A stretch of DNA of 64,000 bases from DASWJZ01 sp963739005 (lineage in GTDB: Bacteria; Pseudomonadota; Alphaproteobacteria; Rhizobiales; Afifellaceae): assembly GCA_963739005.1 (NCBI GenBank), contig CAVTYQ010000002.1, positions 434,001 to 498,000 on the forward strand. Reading direction: 5' to 3'. Below the pieces are notes generated by a model that searched no databases, had not been told where the DNA came from, and worked only from the letters and a program-made list of their open reading frames with translations. Positions 26,302 through 35,621 of this stretch are shown here, one piece after another. A program made the position numbers and the translations under genes. The number at the start of each line of letters is the position of its first letter. The stretch's first letter is position 1.

Positions 26302-29084
26302 TCGGCGCTCTCGGCTTTCTTTCGCCCTGGATGCTGGTGGCCCTCGCCGCCCTCCCGCTCGTCTGGCTGATCCTGCGGCTGACCCCGCCGCGCCCGCGCC
26401 TCATCGCGTTCCCGCCGACGCGGCTCCTCTTCGAGCTCAAGGATCGCGAGCGTACGCCGGCGCGCACGCCCTGGTGGCTGACGCTGATCCGTCTCCTCCT
26501 TGTCGCATTCGTGATTCTGGCGCTCGCGCAGCCGGTGCTACGGCCCGACATGAAGATGACGACGGGAAGCGGACCGCTCCTCGTCGTGCTCGACAATGGG
26601 TGGGACGCGGCGCCCGACTTCGCCGCCCGCGTCGCCGCAGCCGAGAACGCGATCGAGGAAGCGGACCGCGACGGACGCCCCGTCTCTTTCCTGGCGACAG
26701 CCGAGCCGCACGCGGAGAACCTCGCGGCCGGCACCGCCGATGCCGCGAAGCAGCGGCTCGCCGCCGTCACGCCCGAGCCCTACCTGCCAAGCCGCCGCGC
26801 CTTGGCGGATCGCCTCGCCGAGGCGTTCGCACCGGGTTCGGTCGAGGCGGTGTGGGTTGCCGGGGCGCTCGACAACGGCGACGGCGCGACCTTCGCCTCG
26901 GCATTGTCCAAGGTCGCCGAAAGCGGAACGATCCTGCAATCGGCGCGGCCGTTGACCGTGATGCGGCCGCCGGAGAACCGCGCCGACGGCGTGCACGTCC
27001 CGATCAACCGTTTCGGCAGCGCCGGCGCCGCCGAGGTCGCTGGCTTCGACCAGGAAGGCCGCCGCGTTCTGGAGGGCACGGCGGACTTCGACAAAGACGG
27101 AAACGGCAGCGCCACGATCGCGCTTCCGGCCGAGATCCGGAACGCGCTTGTCCGCTTCACCGTCATCGGCGAGTCGAGCGCCGGCGCTGTGCAGCTTCTC
27201 GACGGCCGCTGGCAACGGAAGGCCGTCGGGCTCGTCGCCGGCGAAGGCACGGGGGCGTCGCAGCCGCTGCTTGAGCCGCTGACCTACGTCGAGCGGGCGC
27301 TCGCCCCGACCACCGACCTGATCCCCTCCGACGCGCCGAGCACGAGCGCGGCGGTCACCGGCCTGATCGACCGCGGCGCATCGATCATCGTGCTGACGGA
27401 GACCGGCACGCTGCCGCCGGAAACCTCGGACGCGCTCTTGAAGTGGGTGCAAGGTGGCGGCACGCTCGTTCGTTTCGCCAGCCCGAACCTTGCCGCGACG
27501 ACCGTCGACGAGCTCCTGCCTGTGCGGCTTCGGCAGGGCGAGCGCGCGCTCGGCGGCTCGCTTTCCTGGGAAGAGCCGCAGCCGATCGGAAGCTTCCCCG
27601 CAACTGGCCCTTTCGCGCACATCCCGGTGCCGACCGACGTTCTCGTGAACCGGCAGGTGCTTGCCGACCCCGAGGCGCTCCGGAGCGCCGAGGTCTGGGC
27701 GGAGCTTCGCGACGGGACGCCGCTCGTCACCGCGGCTCAACGCGGCAACGGGCGCATCGTGCTCTTTCATGTGACCGCCGATCCGCGCTGGTCGAACCTG
27801 CCGCTATCCGGCGCATTCGTGGACATGCTGAACGCCATCGTCGAAATGGCCGGCACGGTTGAGAAGCCCACCGGTCCGACATCGAGCGCCGCGGCGGCGC
27901 CGAAGGCAGCCGCGCCCTGGAAGCCGGTCGAATTGCTTGACGGCTACGGCGATCTCGGCGCGCCACCGGCCGGCGCGACGCTCGTCGCCGATATAGCCGA
28001 CGCAAGTCCGAGCCCAGAGACCCCGCCCGGCATCTACGGCCGCAACAGCGCCGTGCAGGCCTTGAACGCCATCGACGCGAAGACCGCGCTCGCGCCACTG
28101 CTTCCCGCGTCGATCGGCTGGCAGGGCCGCACGCAATCGCTCGAGCCGCAGCCGTCGACACCGATCTGGCCCTGGCTTCTCGTCGCCGCGGCCGTGCTTG
28201 CGATCCTCGACGGCCTCGCCGTGCTCTTCCTTTCCGGCCGCCTGATGCGCCGCGTCGCGACCGCGGGCGCCGCGGCTCTCGCCTTCGCGCTCTTCCTCGT
28301 CCCTGCCGCCGACCAAGCGCGCGCCCAGGACGATGCGATGGCGAAGGCGCTCGCGGCGACGACGAAGACGCAGCTTGCCTACGTGGAGACCGGCAACGCC
28401 GAGATCGACGATACCAGCCGCGCCGGTCTGACCGGTCTCTCCACCTACCTTGCGGATCGCACGGCGCTTGAGCCGGGCGAGCCCGCCGCCGTCGACATCG
28501 CCAAGGACGAGCTTGCCTTCTACGCGCTCCTCTATTGGCCGATCGACCCCGACCAGGCGACGCCGTCCGCCGAAACCATGGCAAAGGTCGATACCTTCAT
28601 GAAGAACGGCGGCACCATCCTCTTCGACACGCGCGACGCCGGCGGCTTCAGTTCAACCGGCGCCGAGACACCCGAGACGCTGAAGCTCCGCCAGATACTT
28701 GCCTTCGTCGACGTGCCGCCGCTCGAACCGGTGCCGCCCGACCACGTGCTGACCAAGGCGTTCTATCTCCTCACTGAATTTCCCGGCCGCTGGGCCAACT
28801 CCGAGCTTTGGGTGGAAAGCCTCTCCGACGAGCCGCAGAACAGGAACCGCCCGGCGCGCGGCGGCGATGGCGTCTCGCCAATCCTGATCACCGGCAACGA
28901 CCTCGCCGCCGCCTGGGCGGTCGATGCGAACGGGCTCTGGCTCTACCCGACGGTTCCCTCCGATCCGCGCCAGCGCGAGCTCGCCTTCCGCGCCGGCGTC
29001 AACATCGTCATGTACACGCTGACCGGCAACTACAAGGCCGACCAGGTGCACGTCCCGGCGCTCCTTGAGCGGCTCGGACAGTGA
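26298..29084 (+). CDS. Large membrane protein with BatA-like N-terminus and DUF4159 C-terminus
   Basis: The 928-residue protein has an N-terminal BatA-type part with two membrane helices (FLSPWMLVALAALPLVWLIL, about 6-25; LTLIRLLLVAFVILALAQPV, about 58-77). A long periplasmic VWA/GATase-like region follows, then two more helices near residues 620-670. The C-terminal DUF4159 domain is marked by DELAFYALLYWPI, NGGTILFDTRD, FYLLTEFPGRW and ANGLWLYPTV. This architecture is common in alphaproteobacterial MoxR operons, and its task is unknown. It overlaps DUF58 by 4 bp. Confidence 0.92.
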   Translation: MIGALGFLSPWMLVALAALPLVWLILRLTPPRPRLIAFPPTRLLFELKDRERTPARTPWWLTLIRLLLVAFVILALAQPVLRPDMKMTTGSGPLLVVLDNGWDAAPDFAARVAAAENAIEEADRDGRPVSFLATAEPHAENLAAGTADAAKQRLAAVTPEPYLPSRRALADRLAEAFAPGSVEAVWVAGALDNGDGATFASALSKVAESGTILQSARPLTVMRPPENRADGVHVPINRFGSAGAAEVAGFDQEGRRVLEGTADFDKDGNGSATIALPAEIRNALVRFTVIGESSAGAVQLLDGRWQRKAVGLVAGEGTGASQPLLEPLTYVERALAPTTDLIPSDAPSTSAAVTGLIDRGASIIVLTETGTLPPETSDALLKWVQGGGTLVRFASPNLAATTVDELLPVRLRQGERALGGSLSWEEPQPIGSFPATGPFAHIPVPTDVLVNRQVLADPEALRSAEVWAELRDGTPLVTAAQRGNGRIVLFHVTADPRWSNLPLSGAFVDMLNAIVEMAGTVEKPTGPTSSAAAAPKAAAPWKPVELLDGYGDLGAPPAGATLVADIADASPSPETPPGIYGRNSAVQALNAIDAKTALAPLLPASIGWQGRTQSLEPQPSTPIWPWLLVAAAVLAILDGLAVLFLSGRLMRRVATAGAAALAFALFLVPAADQARAQDDAMAKALAATTKTQLAYVETGNAEIDDTSRAGLTGLSTYLADRTALEPGEPAAVDIAKDELAFYALLYWPIDPDQATPSAETMAKVDTFMKNGGTILFDTRDAGGFSSTGAETPETLKLRQILAFVDVPPLEPVPPDHVLTKAFYLLTEFPGRWANSELWVESLSDEPQNRNRPARGGDGVSPILITGNDLAAAWAVDANGLWLYPTVPSDPRQRELAFRAGVNIVMYTLTGNYKADQVHVPALLERLGQ

Positions 29085-29094
29085 GGCGGAGACC

Positions 29095-31164
29095 ATGACC
29101 CGCTTCAATCTCGCCTTCGATCCGCTCCTGCCGCTGCCGCTCATCGCGACGCTCGGCGCCCTGCTCCTGGTGGTGCTCGCATTCCTCGCGTGGCAGCGCA
29201 TTCGCGGCGCGTGGCTGCGCGCACTCGCCTCCGCGCTCCTCGTGCTGGCGCTCACGAACCCGATTCTGAAGCGCGAGGAACGCGACCCCCTGCCCGGCGT
29301 TGTCGCCCTCGTCGTCGACGACAGCGCCAGCCAGAAGCTCGGGAACCGCACCAAGCAGACGCAAGCCGCGGTCGACGCCTTGAAAGCGCGGCTCCAGGCG
29401 CTCGGCGGCTTCGAGCTTCGCGAGGTGCACGCGGCGGATCGCCCCGACGGCGACGGGACTGCCCTCTTCTCCGAGTTGACGAAGCTCCTCGATGACGTGC
29501 CGCCCGCGCAAGTCGCCGGCGCGGTGCTGGTCACCGACGGTATCGTCAACGACGTGCCGGCGAGCGCCGATGCGCTCGGCTTCAACGCACCGATCCACGC
29601 GCTGATCACCGGCCAGGCTGGCGAGCATGACCGCCGCGTCGTGCTCGACCGTGCGCCGCGCTTCGCCATCCTCGGCGAGCCGCAGAGCATCCAGTATCGC
29701 GTGCTCGATTCCGACCTTGCTCCGGGGACCTCCGTCACCGTGCATCTCCGCATCGACGGCACCGAGGTCGCGAGCGATTCCGTCACCGTCGGCGATGAGC
29801 ACGTGATCGACCTGCCGCTCAGCCACGCCGGCCGCACCATCGTCGAGCTGGAAGTCGACCCCGGCCAGAACGAGCTGGCGCTTGAGAACAACGACGCCGT
29901 CGCCGAGATCGACGTCGTGCGCGAGCACCTTCGCGTGCTCCTCGTCTCCGGCGAGCCGCATGCTGGCGAGCGCACCTGGCGCAACGTGCTGAAATCCGAC
30001 GCCGCCGTCGACCTCGTGCACTTCACGATTCTGAGGCCCCCAGAAAAGCAAGACGGCACGCCGATCAACGAGCTGTCGCTCATCGCCTTCCCGACGCGCG
30101 AGCTGTTCGAGGAGAAGATCAGCCAGTTCGACCTCATTATCTTCGACCGCTACCAGAGCCGCGGCGTGCTGCCGATCGTCTACTACGACAACCTCGCCCA
30201 CTACGTGCGCGACGGCGGCGCGGTGCTCGTCGCGGCGGGCCCGGACTACGCCGCGACCGGCAGCCTCTACCGCACGCCGCTCGGGCCGGTGCTTCCGGCG
30301 GTGCCGACGGGCGAGATCATCGAGCAGCCCTACCGCGCCAAGATCAGCCCGGTCGGCATGCGCCATCCCGTCACCCGCGACCTGCCGGGCGCTGCGAGCG
30401 ATCCTCCCGCCTGGAGCGAATGGTTCCGCCTCATCGACACCGACGCGATCGCCGGCGACATCACCATGACGGGACCGGGCGATAGGCCGCTTCTCGTGCT
30501 CGCCCACGAAGGCGAAGGCCGTGTCGCCATGCTCCTTTCCGATCACGCCTGGCTGTGGGCGCGCGGCTATGAGGGCGGCGGCCCGCACGCGGCGCTGCTC
30601 CGCCGCCTGCTCCACTGGCTGATGCGCGAGCCGGAGCTCGAGGAGGAGGCGCTGACCGCGCATTCGGACGGCCGCGACCTCGTCATCGAGCGGCAGACGC
30701 TGTCGGAAGCCGAGCCGCATGTTACCGTCAAGTCACCGACCGGCGAGAACGAGCCCTTGACCCTCAAGCAGGCCGAGCCGGGATTGTGGCGCGGCGTGAT
30801 CGAGAACGCGGCGCTCGGCCTTCACCGCGCCGAGGACGGAACGCTGACCGCGCTCGCGCATATCGGCCCCGCCAACCCGGCGGAATTCCAGGACGTGATC
30901 TCGACCACCGACCGCCTCGCGCCGATCGCCGAAGCCACCGGCGGCTCGGTGCGCCGCATCGGCAACGGCGATGGCGTCTCGCTTCCGCGCGTCTCCGCCG
31001 TGTCGTCGCGCGCCCCCGCGTCGGGACGCGACTGGATTGGCCTTCGCCGCTCCGAGGCGACGGTGCTCAAGAGCATCGATCAGCTCCCGCTCTTTGGAGG
31101 GCTCTTGGGGCTCGCCCTCCTGGTCGGCGGCTTCGCCGCGCTCTGGTATCGCGAGGCGCGTTAG
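29095..31164 (+). CDS. Membrane-anchored VWA/glutamine-amidotransferase-like protein of the MoxR operon
   Basis: The 689-residue protein has two N-terminal helices (LPLIATLGALLLVVLAFLAW; ALASALLVLALTNPIL), then a periplasmic VWA-like domain (VVALVVDDSASQKLGNRTKQ). A region resembling class I glutamine amidotransferases but without their catalytic triad follows (LLVSGEPHAGERTWRN, FDLIIFDRYQSRGVLP, GGAVLVAAGPDYA), and a C-terminal helix (LFGGLLGLALLVGGFAALWY) ends it. It closes the moxR operon. GAGGCGGAG lies before the ATG at 29095. It overlaps the convergent GNAT gene by 4 bp. Confidence 0.88.
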   Translation: MTRFNLAFDPLLPLPLIATLGALLLVVLAFLAWQRIRGAWLRALASALLVLALTNPILKREERDPLPGVVALVVDDSASQKLGNRTKQTQAAVDALKARLQALGGFELREVHAADRPDGDGTALFSELTKLLDDVPPAQVAGAVLVTDGIVNDVPASADALGFNAPIHALITGQAGEHDRRVVLDRAPRFAILGEPQSIQYRVLDSDLAPGTSVTVHLRIDGTEVASDSVTVGDEHVIDLPLSHAGRTIVELEVDPGQNELALENNDAVAEIDVVREHLRVLLVSGEPHAGERTWRNVLKSDAAVDLVHFTILRPPEKQDGTPINELSLIAFPTRELFEEKISQFDLIIFDRYQSRGVLPIVYYDNLAHYVRDGGAVLVAAGPDYAATGSLYRTPLGPVLPAVPTGEIIEQPYRAKISPVGMRHPVTRDLPGAASDPPAWSEWFRLIDTDAIAGDITMTGPGDRPLLVLAHEGEGRVAMLLSDHAWLWARGYEGGGPHAALLRRLLHWLMREPELEEEALTAHSDGRDLVIERQTLSEAEPHVTVKSPTGENEPLTLKQAEPGLWRGVIENAALGLHRAEDGTLTALAHIGPANPAEFQDVISTTDRLAPIAEATGGSVRRIGNGDGVSLPRVSAVSSRAPASGRDWIGLRRSEATVLKSIDQLPLFGGLLGLALLVGGFAALWYREAR

Positions 31165-31721
31165 CGCCCGTCAGCGGCTGCCCGCGTCGAGAGCTCCTGT
31201 TTCGCCGGCAAGCCGGCGTGCTTGGCGACGCCCTTCACCATCCCCTGCAGCCCCTCTGCCGCGCCCGCAACAAGCTCGGCGACGAGAAGCCGCGCCGGGT
31301 CGACGGGACCAGGCATCGCGACGCGCTTCGGCGGCAGCGGGCGAAAGCCGAACGGCCAATAATAGGGCTGGTCGCCGACCAGGATCACGAACGGCCACCC
31401 GGCCTTCCGGGCCTCCTCCATGACGAGGCGCATCAGCGCCTTGCCATAGCCCAGGCCCTTGTAGGCGGGATCGACGACGAGCGGACCGAGCAGCATCCCC
31501 ATCGCGTCACCGACGCGGATCGGCGTGAGCCGCACCGATCCGATGAGCATGCCGTCGTCGCGCTCCGTCAGGAAGGAGAGCGTCGGATCGTGCGGCGCCT
31601 CTTCGCGCACGCGGAACGCGGCGCGCGCATAGGCGCCGGGCCCGAAGGCGGCTTGTTGCAGGGCTTCGATGGCGGAGGCGTCGTCGGGCCGCTCCAGGCG
31701 GGTGATCGTGTTCGGTGTCAT
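31161..31721 (-). CDS. GNAT-family N-acetyltransferase
   Basis: The 186-residue protein has the GNAT fold: DDGMLIGSVRLTPI (beta strands), LGPLVVDPAYKGLGYGKALM (acetyl-CoA binding motif A, Q/RxxGxG/A form), and VGDQPYYWPFGFRPLPP, typical of the YhbS-type subgroup. The substrate is not known. The ATG at 31719-31721 is used. It is convergent with the moxR operon. Confidence 0.9.
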   Translation of the reverse strand: MTPNTITRLERPDDASAIEALQQAAFGPGAYARAAFRVREEAPHDPTLSFLTERDDGMLIGSVRLTPIRVGDAMGMLLGPLVVDPAYKGLGYGKALMRLVMEEARKAGWPFVILVGDQPYYWPFGFRPLPPKRVAMPGPVDPARLLVAELVAGAAEGLQGMVKGVAKHAGLPAKQELSTRAAADGR

Positions 31722-32006
31722 GGCAGATCCGCGGGAAGGTCTTGGCTAGCCGCGGAGAGCCGAATGAAACGGCGTCAGCGCAGCGCGATTGGCGCGCGCC
31801 TCGTCGGGCGCGCAATCATCGGCCGTCGTCGCGAAAATCGGGTGACGCGTCTCATCATGGCGGGGGCGCCTATCATGGCGGAAATGCTGAAGCAAGCGCG
31901 AATGCTCCCGGTGGCGCCCATTCCGACATGCATGGCAAGTCTTGTGCTGCCGGCCTCAAGAGGGCATCTCAGTGCGTTCAAGCGTGAGTTTTTGTAGGAA
32001 TTGAGT

Positions 32007-32996
32007 ATGGGCAGGCTCGTCGACGGCAAGTGGGACCCGCGGATGGACCGGCGCACCGCCGGCACGCGCTTTGCGCACGCGCCGACCCAGTTCCGCAACT
32101 GGGTGACGTCGGACGGCGGGCCCGGGCCGACCGGCGAGGGCTGCTTCAAGGCGGAAGCGGGGCGCTATCACCTCTACGTCTCGCTCGCCTGCCCGTGGGC
32201 GCACCGCACCATCATCTTCCGCAAGCTGAAGAAGCTCACCGATGCGATCGGAATATCGGTCGTCGAGCCGCATGCGCTGCGCGAAGGTTGGGAGTTCAAC
32301 GAGACTTGGCCCGACCACCTCTACGGCCGAAAGCGGCTCTACGAATTCTATATCGCCGCCAACCCGACCTATAGCGGCCGCGCCTCCGTACCGATCCTCT
32401 GGGACAAGCAGCGCGAGACGATCGTGTCGAACGAATTGGCCGACATCATCCGCATGCTGAACAGCGCGTTCGACGCGTTCGCGGACACCTCGCTCGATTT
32501 CTACCCCGAGGCGCTCCGCCTTGAGATCGACGCCATCAACGCCGTCGTCTTCGAGAACGTGAACGAAGGCGTCTACAGGGCCGGCTTCGCGCCAAGCCAG
32601 GAGGCTTACGAGGAGGCCTTCCGCGCCCTCTTCAACACCCTCGACGAGATCGACCAGCGGCTCGACGGACAGCGCTTTCTGCTCGGCGATCCGCTGACCG
32701 AAGCCGACTGGCGGCTCTTCACCACGCTGATCCGCTTCGACGCCGTCTATTACGGGCACTTCAAGTGCAATCGGCGAAGGATCGCCGACTACCCGAATCT
32801 TTCCGGCTACGTGCGCGACCTTTTCCAGATGCCGGGGGTGAAGGAGACGGTCGATATCGAGCACATCAAGCAGCACTACTATTTCAGCCACGAGCGCATC
32901 AATCCGACCCGCATCGTGCCACTCGGACCGCTCATGATCATCGATGCCCCGCACGACCGCGGCCGCTTTCGCGGAACCAACATACCGGCGCGCTAA
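32007..32996 (+). CDS. Glutathionyl-hydroquinone reductase-like glutathione S-transferase (Xi class)
   Basis: The 329-residue protein carries the Xi-class GST signature LACPWAHRTIIFRKLK (catalytic cysteine in CPWA), the N-terminal RFAHAPTQFRNW block and the C-terminal LFQMPGVKETVDIEHIKQHY block. These enzymes remove glutathione from glutathionyl-hydroquinones, a step in quinone or aromatic detoxification. The ATG at 32007 follows AGGAA at 31995-31999; a TTG six bases earlier is a poorer start. It is a single-gene unit between divergent and convergent neighbours. Confidence 0.93.
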   Translation: MGRLVDGKWDPRMDRRTAGTRFAHAPTQFRNWVTSDGGPGPTGEGCFKAEAGRYHLYVSLACPWAHRTIIFRKLKKLTDAIGISVVEPHALREGWEFNETWPDHLYGRKRLYEFYIAANPTYSGRASVPILWDKQRETIVSNELADIIRMLNSAFDAFADTSLDFYPEALRLEIDAINAVVFENVNEGVYRAGFAPSQEAYEEAFRALFNTLDEIDQRLDGQRFLLGDPLTEADWRLFTTLIRFDAVYYGHFKCNRRRIADYPNLSGYVRDLFQMPGVKETVDIEHIKQHYYFSHERINPTRIVPLGPLMIIDAPHDRGRFRGTNIPAR

Positions 32997-33014
32997 GGGC
33001 GCGCCGCCCTCGTC

Positions 33015-33485
33015 CTACCAATCCGCGGCTGGCTCGGCGGCGCTGAGCACCTCGCGGAGCCGCGCCGCGGTGCCCGCGCTCACGTCCGCCGGAAGCTGGT
33101 TCACTGGGAACGACTCGCAGGCGACGATCTCGCCGTTGGGAAGGTCCATCCCGGCATCGCGCTCGAAACCGCGGCAAACGAAGAGCGCGACGTGATCGCG
33201 AACGTCGGCATGGGCGTTACGATAGATGCCGAAGAGCTCCGGCGGGGCGGTAAGCGCCGCGCCGGCCTCTTCGCGGATTTCGCGAGAGAGCGCTTCCGCG
33301 ACGCTCTCCCCCACCTCCACGCCGCCGCCGGGAAAATACCAGCCGGGAATGTAGGAGTGCTTCACCAGAACGACGGTGCCGTCCCTGATGAGGATGGCGC
33401 GGACGCCGAGCGTCATGCCGCGCGTCAGCCTGCCAAAGGCGAGATACCCGCGCTGCCAAAGTCGATGATGCGGCTTCAGTCCCAT
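33015..33485 (-). CDS. Nudix hydrolase
   Basis: The 156-residue Nudix protein has the Nudix box GGGVEVGESVAEALSREIRE with EAG, preceded by YIPGWYFPGG, a common subgroup of unassigned Nudix pyrophosphatases. The substrate cannot be named. Its short N-terminal extension (LKPHHRLWQRGYLAFGRLTR) is basic and amphipathic. It is divergent from the metallophosphoesterase gene across about 50 bp. Confidence 0.9.
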   Translation of the reverse strand: MGLKPHHRLWQRGYLAFGRLTRGMTLGVRAILIRDGTVVLVKHSYIPGWYFPGGGVEVGESVAEALSREIREEAGAALTAPPELFGIYRNAHADVRDHVALFVCRGFERDAGMDLPNGEIVACESFPVNQLPADVSAGTAARLREVLSAAEPAADW

Positions 33486-33538
33486 TTGCGAGGCGGACTA
33501 CCACGCTCGAACCGCAACCGGAACCGAGAGGCGCCTGC

Positions 33539-34480
33539 GTGCGTGCCGCCACAGTGAGCAAGCCCGGCACCGTGTTCCGCCTAGGCCACCTTTCCGACAT
33601 CCATCTTGGCGGCGTCCCGAGCCTTCGCCTGAAGGATTTCGTCTCCAAGCGGGTGATCGGCTACGCGAACTGGCGTCGGAACCGGGCGCATGCGCTGACG
33701 TCGGGGGCGCTCGACCGTCTGGTCGCCGATCTCAAGGTCCAGGAGCCGGACCATATCGTGGTCACCGGCGACCTCACCAACATCGCCCGGCGCGAAGAAT
33801 TCGAGAATGCCAGGGCGTGGCTGAAAGAGCTTGGCACGCCCGACACCGTCACGGCCATTCCCGGCAACCACGACGCCTACGTGCCCGGCGCGCATCGCCG
33901 CTATCGCAGGCTCTGGGCGCCGTGGATGGCCTCCGACGACGCGGAGTTCGTCGGCGATGCGCTCTTCCCCTTCATGCGCCGCAAAGGCAACGTCGCCTTG
34001 ATCGGAGTCTCCTCGGCGATCGCCTCCGCACCGTTCTTGGCGATCGGCCGCGTCGGGCGCGAGCAGACAAAGGGGATGCGCCGGCTCCTCGACGAGGCGC
34101 GGGTTGAAGGCCTTTTCCGCGTGGTCCTCATCCACCATCCGCCAAAGCTCGTCGACCCGCGCAACCAGTGGCGGAAGCTGGCCGACGGCCGGCGCTTCCG
34201 CCGCGCGATCGAGCGCTCCGGCGCCGAGTTGATCCTGCACGGTCACGATCACATGCGCATGATGACGGCGATCAAGAGCGCGGAAGGGATCGTGCCCGTC
34301 GTCGGCGTACCGGCGGCCGGCGCTCCGCCGATCGGCGGCCCGCGCGCGGGCGGCTACGCGATCCACGAGATCGGTGCGAACGGTTCCGGCTACGACCTGA
34401 CGGTCATCCACCGCGGCTTTGCGGAATCTGGCGAAATCGTCGAGACGGCGCGCGTCGCCTATTCCGTCAATCGACCATGA
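33539..34480 (+). CDS. Calcineurin-like metallophosphoesterase
   Basis: The 313-residue protein has the complete metal-binding set of the family: GHLSDIHLGG (D-x-H), VVTGDLTN (GD), IPGNHDAYVPG (GNHD), VVLIHHPP and LHGHDHMRMM (GHDH). It should be an active dinuclear-metal phosphoesterase or nuclease; cyclic nucleotides or lipid phosphates are possible substrates. The GTG at 33539 has GAGAGG 7 bp upstream. The 3' end overlaps the convergent unknown gene by 14 bp. Confidence 0.93.
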   Translation: MRAATVSKPGTVFRLGHLSDIHLGGVPSLRLKDFVSKRVIGYANWRRNRAHALTSGALDRLVADLKVQEPDHIVVTGDLTNIARREEFENARAWLKELGTPDTVTAIPGNHDAYVPGAHRRYRRLWAPWMASDDAEFVGDALFPFMRRKGNVALIGVSSAIASAPFLAIGRVGREQTKGMRRLLDEARVEGLFRVVLIHHPPKLVDPRNQWRKLADGRRFRRAIERSGAELILHGHDHMRMMTAIKSAEGIVPVVGVPAAGAPPIGGPRAGGYAIHEIGANGSGYDLTVIHRGFAESGEIVETARVAYSVNRP

Positions 34481-35033
34481 ACCAGGCGTAGGCGACGAGC
34501 AGGAACATGCCGGCGATCATGCCGAGGCCGAAGCCGCAAAGCACCCAGATCAGCGAGATGCTGTCGACCGGAGAACTCCGCGGCGCGGCAAGGAAGCCTC
34601 GCCGCGCGCGCACTGCGTTCGCCAGCCAATCGCCCTCGATCGCCTGATCGCGCTCAACGATCCGCTCCGCCAGGTAGCGCGTCACCGCATCGGCGATCGT
34701 CTCGACGTCGGCGCTGTCGGCAAGCGTCGCACGGCCGAGCCGGGAATCCTTCTGGAAGAGGTATTGGCGCTTGTCGCGGCCCATGACGACGAAGCTCGTG
34801 GCGTCCACCCAGAAGCGCGGCGGCTGCCCTGGGAGGATGCCGACGAGGAACTGATCGCTGTCCGGCGGCAAATCCGCAATGACGCCTTCCAGCGCGTCGC
34901 CCAGAACTTCGAGGCGGGCGATCTCCGCATCGCGAAGCTCGACCACCACGTCGTTTCGCTCAGAATGGGCGATGCGCACCGCACGGATCGCGCGCTTCAG
35001 TTCTCCCGCTCGCCTGGGCCTACCCTCAACCAT
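34467..35033 (-). CDS. Hypothetical protein with C-terminal membrane anchor
   Basis: The 188-residue protein is of a family I do not recognise. The soluble N-terminal ~150 residues contain FLVGILPGQPPRFWVDATSF and VMGRDKRQYLFQKDSRLGRA. One C-terminal membrane helix follows (ISLIWVLCGFGLGMIAGMFL, about 159-178), so it is probably a tail-anchored inner-membrane protein. The codon use and composition match the neighbours. It converges on the metallophosphoesterase gene with a 14-bp overlap. Confidence 0.7.
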   Translation of the reverse strand: MVEGRPRRAGELKRAIRAVRIAHSERNDVVVELRDAEIARLEVLGDALEGVIADLPPDSDQFLVGILPGQPPRFWVDATSFVVMGRDKRQYLFQKDSRLGRATLADSADVETIADAVTRYLAERIVERDQAIEGDWLANAVRARRGFLAAPRSSPVDSISLIWVLCGFGLGMIAGMFLLVAYAWFMVD

Positions 35034-35080
35034 GACGCCCCTGCTCTTTCACCCTCGTGAAATAGAGTTCTAGCAGGTTC

Positions 35081-35105
35081 AAACGGCCCGCCGCGAGGGC
35101 CGTTT
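35081..35105. other. Perfect inverted repeat in a divergent promoter region
   Basis: AAACGGCCC at 35081-35089 and GGGCCGTTT at 35097-35105 form a 9-bp perfect stem with a 7-base loop, followed by CTCTTG. It lies 27 bp upstream of the ybaK-like start, between divergent genes. It could be a 5'-UTR structure, an attenuator or a repressor site. There is no real U run for termination. Confidence 0.45.
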
Positions 35106-35131
35106 CTCTTGCGGGAGTTCGGGGAGCAAGC

Positions 35132-35608
35132 ATGGCAGAGCGCACGAAAAGCACGGACAGAGTGCGAAACGCCGCCGCGGCGGCCGGACTTGCGATCGAT
35201 ATCCGCGAAATGCCGCAGAGCACGCGGACGGCCGCGGAAGCCGCCGCCGCCTGCGGCACATCCGTCGCGCAGATCGTGAAATCCCTGGTCTTTAAGAAGG
35301 CGGAAAGCGGCGAACCTGTCCTGATCCTCGTTTCCGGCCAGAACCGGGTCGACGAGAAGGCCGTGAAGGCTGTCATCGGCGAGGCGCTGAAGCGGATCGA
35401 CGCCGATCAGGTGCGCGCGCTGACCGGCTTTGCGATCGGCGGCGTGGCGCCGCTCGGTTCACTCGCGCCGATTCAGACCTTCATGGACGCCGACCTCCTC
35501 GCCTTCGAGACGGTGTGGGCGGCGGCCGGGGCGCCGCACGCCGTCTTCGAGGTCGAGCCGAACGCGCTCGCCGCCGCGACCGGCGCCACGGTGCTCCGCG
35601 TCTGTTAG
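35132..35608 (+). CDS. YbaK/EbsC-family aminoacyl-tRNA deacylase
   Basis: The 158-residue protein is of the YbaK/ProX editing family, which hydrolyses mischarged aminoacyl-tRNAs such as Cys- or Ala-tRNA(Pro). Visible are CGTSVAQIVKSLVFK (with the catalytic Lys), LILVSGQNRVDEKAV, TGFAIGGVAPLG (the conserved GxxPG-like loop) and FMDADLLAFETVWAAAG. It has no synthetase domain, so it works in trans. GGGGAG precedes the ATG at 35132. Confidence 0.93.
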   Translation: MAERTKSTDRVRNAAAAAGLAIDIREMPQSTRTAAEAAAACGTSVAQIVKSLVFKKAESGEPVLILVSGQNRVDEKAVKAVIGEALKRIDADQVRALTGFAIGGVAPLGSLAPIQTFMDADLLAFETVWAAAGAPHAVFEVEPNALAAATGATVLRVC

Positions 35609-35621
35609 GCGCAAGTGGCGC

